From positions 22,727,325 through 22,791,324 of the forward strand of contig CM053256.1 of NCBI GenBank assembly GCA_028583405.1: a stretch of DNA of 64,000 nt, in the 5' to 3' direction. The notes under the pieces were generated by a model, which saw nothing but the letters and a program-made list of their open reading frames with translations, was not told the origin of the DNA and made no database searches. Each line of letters starts with the position of its first letter. Within the stretch, counting starts at the first letter, position 1. The translations under genes were made by a program, and so were the position numbers. Positions 62,501-64,000 of the stretch are shown piece by piece. The DNA is from Pogonophryne albipinna. Its lineage: Eukaryota; Chordata; Actinopteri; Perciformes; Artedidraconidae.

Positions 62501-63444
62501 ATTAGCCTTGAGTGTCAGTCTTAAGATTTGAGTTGTAAACTGCCGTTCCACTGCATGGTACTTCTCAACCTAATTTAAAAAAAGTTCTGATGTTAAATAG
62601 GTTGCATTTATAAAACGCCTATCCAGTATGTGTGACCTTCTCTTAGGGAAACTAACATTCATACAAAATCACACACGGTTGGCCAATGGAAGCAATTCTG
62701 GGTTAACTATCTTGCCCAAGCACACATCGACGTGTTGACTTTGGCAGCTAAGAATTAAACAAAGGGACATTCCGATTGGTCAACAGCAGTTCTACCTCCT
62801 GAGCCACAGCCACCCAATAGTAAAATAGTTCCTGGTACTTTTTTTAGTATTACCACATTAAAGGTCCCAATTAAGCTGTGCCGATACTAAAATATGGATT
62901 AGTAACACTGCTGCCCACTGATTGGTCAGAAAGAACAGTCATTAGTGTGACACAGGACATCCTCTAGACACCTGAATAGAAAGCAACCAAAATGTCTCTA
63001 TTTACTTGGAACCATAGACTGTATATATAGCTTGGAACCAGATTATAAAAGATAGCAGCAGGCAACAATGTGACAGTGTATTGTAGACTCAGGAGCTGCT
63101 GTAAGTAAGGAAAGTCTTTGTTTTGGTATGTTCGATTGTGGTTAAGCCTTTGAGTGACACCTTGGCTGCGATTGGTTACAATTTGTTGCCACAGGGATGA
63201 TATTCCAGGTTGGCTGCACATAAGTACTCCTTATGTAATTAGACTGGATGAGGTGTTGGTTGGAGGATGGTTGAGGTTGAAGAAGCAGCCAAGTTTCAGT
63301 GTCTTTGTTGCTTCCAGCCAAGGTCAGAATGCGGACATCATGGCGGATACTCACCAGCGTGTCCCCGGAGAGGACCTCCAGCAGGGAGATCAGGTTATGT
63401 CCATCTCGAAGGTCTTCATACAGGTCTGTCACATGATGCTGCGA
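26429..63444 (-). CDS. plec: plectin, 30 exons, 5' end outside window
   Basis: Plectin is the giant cytolinker that joins intermediate filaments to actin, microtubules, hemidesmosomes and the nuclear envelope. Coding exons (minus strand, 5' to 3'): 63355-63444, 61418-61495, 61215-61307, 59507-59673, 55841-55956, 55564-55667, 53813-53932, 52460-52555, 52237-52364, 50849-50942, 50415-50569, 48816-49143, 48645-48722, 48365-48526, 48080-48184, 47481-47576, 47265-47390, 46590-46742, 46330-46484, 45654-45780, 45031-45214, 43041-43198, 41873-42051, 41646-41784, 40652-41008, 40466-40549, 40254-40358, 39399-39497, 34228-37581, 26429-32590. I set each junction from splice consensus and reading phase. 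The total is 4,463 residues plus stop, close to vertebrate plectin once the missing N-terminal exons are added. The rod exon and the C-terminal GSR repeats separate it from dystonin, MACF1 and desmoplakin. Teleosts carry two plectin copies and I cannot say which this is. Confidence 0.97.
32591..34227 (-). other. plectin intron between rod exon and last exon
   Basis: AT-rich intron of 1,637 bases. Open frames running in from the rod exon are read-through only. No repeat recognised. Confidence 0.85.
34228..37581 (-). CDS. plec: plectin central coiled-coil rod exon
   Basis: A single 3,354-base exon (1,118 codons, phase 0 at both ends) encodes an uninterrupted alpha-helical coiled coil rich in Glu, Lys, Ala, Gln and Arg with heptad spacing. 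It starts [18 protein letters not shown] and ends [16 protein letters not shown]. The rod dimerises plectin in parallel and sets the distance between its actin-binding and filament-binding ends. Conserved plectin blocks include [37 protein letters not shown] and [20 protein letters not shown]. The acceptor is ATGCAG at 37582-37587 and the donor is GAG followed by GTATTG. Because both ends are phase 0, skipping it gives the known rodless plectin class. Dense open frames on the opposite strand are a by-product of this composition. Confidence 0.97.
37582..39398 (-). other. plectin intron before the rod exon
   Basis: Intron of 1,817 bases, AT-rich, with a GT microsatellite near its 5' side. No exon seen, and open frames are short and without splice signals. 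Confidence 0.85.
39236..39256. repeat. GT dinucleotide microsatellite
   Basis: About ten GT units 140 bases downstream of a plectin exon donor. Confidence 0.95.
39399..45780 (-). CDS. plec: plectin exons, C-terminal half of plakin domain
   Basis: Nine exons: 45654-45780, 45031-45214, 43041-43198, 41873-42051, 41646-41784, 40652-41008, 40466-40549, 40254-40358 and 39399-39497. Conserved blocks include [118 protein letters not shown] and [20 protein letters not shown], which directly precedes the rod in all plectins. Introns are mostly short; the one at 43.2-45.0 kb contains a candidate 24-base microexon and a MITE. The final exon ends in phase 0, so it can be spliced to the rod exon, to the last exon (rodless form), or in principle to another phase-0 exon. 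Confidence 0.95.
43310..43815. mobile_element. hAT-type MITE in a plectin intron
   Basis: Ends CAGTGTTGGACTC and ATTCCAGCACTG form imperfect inverted repeats of the CAGTGxTGGA type common in teleost hAT elements. Flanks CTTAGTTC and CTTAGACC match at six of eight bases. The interior is the AT-rich TACTTTTAC-like sequence typical of the group. Confidence 0.6.
44237..44260 (-). CDS. plec: candidate 24-base microexon in the plectin plakin domain
   Basis: In the intron between exons 45031-45214 and 43041-43198 there is an acceptor (CGCTTTTAG), 24 bases and a perfect donor (AAG followed by GTAAGTG). The surrounding exons meet in phase 1. Read in that phase, the 24 bases contain no stop and insert eight residues, VMVVKLKG or GVMVVKLK depending on how the split glycine is counted, without shifting the frame. 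The insertion falls in a linker between spectrin repeats. Plectin is known to use tiny alternative exons in its actin-binding domain, but I do not recall this one. It is inferred from sequence alone. Confidence 0.5.
46330..47576 (-). CDS. plec: plectin exons with the embedded SH3 domain of the plakin domain
   Basis: Exons 47481-47576, 47265-47390, 46590-46742 and 46330-46484. The first encodes the invariant plakin segment [20 protein letters not shown]. The second is charged ([19 protein letters not shown]). The last two encode the SH3 fold inserted in a spectrin repeat: [27 protein letters not shown], then [14 protein letters not shown] and [19 protein letters not shown]. In plectin this SH3 packs against the neighbouring spectrin repeat and its usual proline-binding surface is largely occluded. 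The acidic binding loops that classical SH3 domains use are reduced here too. Confidence 0.94.
46982..47006. repeat. AT dinucleotide microsatellite
   Basis: About 12 AT units in a plectin intron. Confidence 0.95.
47661..48019. mobile_element. MITE with TAAAGRGGCCCT inverted ends
   Basis: Left end TAAAGGGGCCCTATTTTAC and the complement of the right end TAAAGAGGCCCTGTTATGC match well. The interior has AGCTGGCCGGCTCTGTTGTG and a 16-base G run. It lies in a plectin intron. A related inverted copy is at about 16340-16680. Confidence 0.65.
48080..49143 (-). CDS. plec: plectin exons, middle spectrin repeats of plakin domain
   Basis: Exons 48816-49143 (328 bases), 48645-48722 (78), 48365-48526 (162) and 48080-48184 (105) continue the plakin domain. 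Conserved blocks are [67 protein letters not shown] and [10 protein letters not shown]. These are near-identical to mammalian plectin and dystonin, in keeping with the strong conservation of this domain. The stretch between about residue 15 and 40 of the first exon ([20 protein letters not shown]) is low-complexity Ser/Thr-rich and lies where plectin and dystonin differ in length, so it is probably a flexible loop. Confidence 0.95.
49440..49945 (+). mobile_element. 5'-truncated non-LTR retrotransposon (LINE) 3' end
   Basis: An open frame of about 100 codons (49444-49749) resembles the C-terminal end of a LINE reverse-transcriptase protein: [36 protein letters not shown] and [19 protein letters not shown] tail GTTAAATAAAGGTTAAATAA follows, as in many fish LINEs. 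It sits in the plectin intron between 49143 and 50415. Confidence 0.75.
50415..53932 (-). CDS. plec: plectin exons, start of plakin domain (first spectrin repeats)
   Basis: Five exons (53813-53932, 52460-52555, 52237-52364, 50849-50942, 50415-50569) encode the first spectrin repeats after the actin-binding domain. Landmarks are [72 protein letters not shown] and [20 protein letters not shown], all closely matching vertebrate plectin. Spectrin repeats here form a rigid rod carrying docking sites for junction proteins. Exon phases are 0-0, 0-0, 0-2, 2-0 and 0-2. The 52460-52555 exon ends at a GC donor rather than GT (described separately). Confidence 0.95.
52454..52459 (-). other. plec: GC-AG intron donor in plectin
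   Basis: The exon ending ..TACCAGACCTTTGAG is followed by GCAAGC, not GT. No GT in a compatible phase exists close by. Using GC at this point joins ..YQTFE to [12 protein letters not shown], exactly as in mammalian plectin at this junction. The bases around it fit the strong consensus usual for the minor GC class (AG before, AAG after). Confidence 0.8.
53620..53695 (+). repeat. short retroposon tail
   Basis: AATCGAATTTCCCCCAGAATAAACC followed by ATTCTGATTCTGAAT resembles the 3' end of common fish LINEs. Too short for a family call. Confidence 0.35.
54971..55266. mobile_element. Harbinger-like MITE with TTA target duplication
   Basis: Inverted repeats of about 23 bases (CGGCCCGTCCACACAGCGGC at the left, its complement at the right), flanked by TTA on both sides, the three-base target typical of PIF/Harbinger elements. 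Sits in a plectin intron. Same family as 4067-4394. The 136-codon open frame across it is not a gene. Confidence 0.7.
55564..59673 (-). CDS. plec: plectin exons encoding CH2 of the actin-binding domain
   Basis: Exons 59507-59673 (167 bases, phase 0 to 2), 55841-55956 (116 bases, phase 2 to 1) and 55564-55667 (104 bases, phase 1 to 0) encode the second calponin-homology domain. Recognisable blocks are [16 protein letters not shown] (here [11 protein letters not shown]), [52 protein letters not shown] and [21 protein letters not shown]2 supports actin binding by CH1. The 3.5 kb intron between the first and second exon contains an alternative first exon that joins the second exon in the same phase. 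Confidence 0.95.
57311..57672 (-). CDS. plec: candidate alternative first exon of plectin inside the CH2 region
   Basis: An open frame begins with ATG at 57672 (A at -3) and stays open for 120 codons to a good donor (GC followed by GTATGA) at 57311. It ends in phase 2, exactly the phase needed by the CH2 exon at 55841-55956, giving an in-frame join just before [10 protein letters not shown]. The product would lack CH1 and the first part of CH2, so it should not bind actin normally. Its sequence is polybasic at the start ([17 protein letters not shown]), then rich in Gly, Ser and Arg with a tandem [11 protein letters not shown] see no known domain. Related spectraplakins are known to use alternative starts that drop CH1, which makes the idea reasonable. 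The exon itself is inferred from frame, length and splice signals, not from homology. Confidence 0.6.
57673..59506 (-). promoter_or_regulatory. intron upstream of the alternative first exon; expected promoter region
   Basis: If 57311-57672 is a first exon, its promoter must lie here. I see no TATA box at a suitable distance and no CpG cluster. ATTTAATTGGACTATATGG just before the ATG is the only AT-rich core-like stretch. Confidence 0.25.
59674..61214 (-). other. plectin intron within the actin-binding domain
   Basis: AT-rich with ATT trinucleotide runs near 60063-60117. No exon recognised. Confidence 0.8.
61215..63444 (-). CDS. plec: plectin exons encoding CH1 of the actin-binding domain
   Basis: Three exons (63355-63444, 61418-61495, 61215-61307; 90, 78 and 93 bases, all phase 0) encode most of the first calponin-homology domain. 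Diagnostic stretches are [38 protein letters not shown] and [18 protein letters not shown], followed by [12 protein letters not shown]. In plakins this domain, with CH2, binds F-actin; in plectin it also binds integrin beta-4 in hemidesmosomes. The preceding exon (the usual KKTFTKWVNKHL block) and all canonical alternative first exons are absent, so they must lie to the right of the window. The acceptor of the first exon is a clean pyrimidine tract ending in CTGCAG. Confidence 0.95.
61496..63354 (-). other. plectin intron between CH1 exons
   Basis: Contains the repeat fragment at 62640-62815 and ATAGACTGTATATATAG at about 63007, another common fish repeat word. The 69-codon frame at 62141-62350 is simple-composition and not a gene. 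Confidence 0.8.
62640..62815. repeat. dispersed teleost repeat fragment
   Basis: Contains TCTTGCCCAAGCACACATCG and CTACCTCCTGAGCCACAGCC, a well-known fish repeat signature. A related short piece is at about 50325-50400 (CTTGCACAAGGACACTTTGA). It lies in the intron between the first two plectin exons in the window. Confidence 0.5.
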
Positions 63445-64000
63445 CTGCAGGGGAAACAAAAACAGTGTCACAAGGATTCAAGATGCAAACAAAAATAAAT
63501 ACCCAAATTACCCATATAGTTTAAAAAGGAAAGCTTTTCAGGAATACCAGCTGGTACATTTGTTTGAATACTCAATGAAGACGAACACAATATTAGCACT
63601 TTATTTAGATTGTCTTCTATCCAATCAACATTCTGGTTCTTTTACAAAGTTGGTTGTTGATGGCCGAATTTATTTTAGTTAATGGCAACAACGTTTGGTG
63701 CAGATTTTGTGAAAGCTATGTCAAATATGATGAAAGAAATCAATTTAAAGGATTGCTTCATCCCGATAAAGACAGCTATTGTATCTACACCTCACCCCTT
63801 CAATCCAATTCTCATTCATCTTATTTTAACTACTTTCTGAAAAGTCTCACTAAAACCATACTTCCACATGAAGACTTTGGCAAGCGCGCTACTCATGCAA
63901 GTCTGTACGGGTTTTAAATAGTAAGGTTTTAGTGGAAATTAATTTGTTTGGGAATCAGGGAACATACAACTTGATCAATGAGACTTGGATTATAAAGAAA
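63445..64000 (-). other. start of plectin upstream intron
   Basis: No plectin first exon or KKTFTKWVNKHL-coding exon is present, so the 5' end of the gene lies further right. Confidence 0.75.

Noticed and set aside
63654..63917. 87-codon plus-strand frame near the right edge
   Set aside because: No splice signals or homology. It is unrelated to plectin exons, which are on the other strand.
1..64000. tRNA, rRNA, CRISPR arrays, bacterial-type operons, retroviral genes
   Set aside because: None seen. Repeats are scattered vertebrate elements without regular spacers, and the only reverse-transcriptase-like frame is a short LINE fragment.

Overview
This is nuclear DNA from a ray-finned (teleost, probably percomorph) fish. 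Genes are split into many short exons with consensus GT-AG junctions. Introns carry miniature inverted-repeat elements and LINE tails of the kinds common in teleosts, and the largest gene is a complete-looking vertebrate plectin. All confidently coding exons lie on the minus strand. There is no operon, phage, CRISPR array, tRNA or rRNA.

Right part (63.4 down to 26.4 kb, minus strand): plectin. I place 30 constitutive coding exons whose lengths sum to 13,392 bases, an exact multiple of three (4,463 residues plus stop), with every junction phase agreeing. Order: three exons of CH1 (63.4-61.2 kb), three of CH2 (59.7-55.6 kb), 22 of the spectrin-repeat/SH3 plakin domain (53.9-39.4 kb), one 3,354-base coiled-coil rod exon (37.6-34.2 kb) and one 6,162-base last exon (32.6-26.4 kb) with five B-type and one C-type plectin-repeat modules and a GSR-rich tail. 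The 5' first exons and the first CH1-coding exon lie beyond the right edge. Two extra exons are predicted: an unusual alternative first exon inside the CH-domain introns (57.3-57.7 kb) and a frame-preserving 24-base microexon in the plakin domain (44.24 kb). One intron uses a GC donor.

Left part (25.4 down to 0.9 kb, also minus strand): a spectraplakin-type spectrin-repeat rod gene, collinear with the mid-rod of dystonin/MACF1 and running off the left edge. It has two predicted 5' ends: a chain of four in-frame exons at 25.4-22.1 kb, and an alternative first exon at 7.76 kb whose product starts MGNLIS, a myristoylation consensus. Both enter the same 57-base exon in phase 0.

The main biological point is this arrangement. 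A spectraplakin-like rod sits directly downstream of plectin, on the same strand, with exon phases that could be spliced to plectin. Plectin is usually regarded as a plakin without such a tail, so this locus may keep the ancestral spectraplakin layout, split or still joined. The interval 8-22 kb is intronic or intergenic. It holds several DNA transposons, a 49-base palindrome, AT-rich stretches that look like conserved regulatory DNA, and one isolated plus-strand exon-like segment at 19.8 kb.
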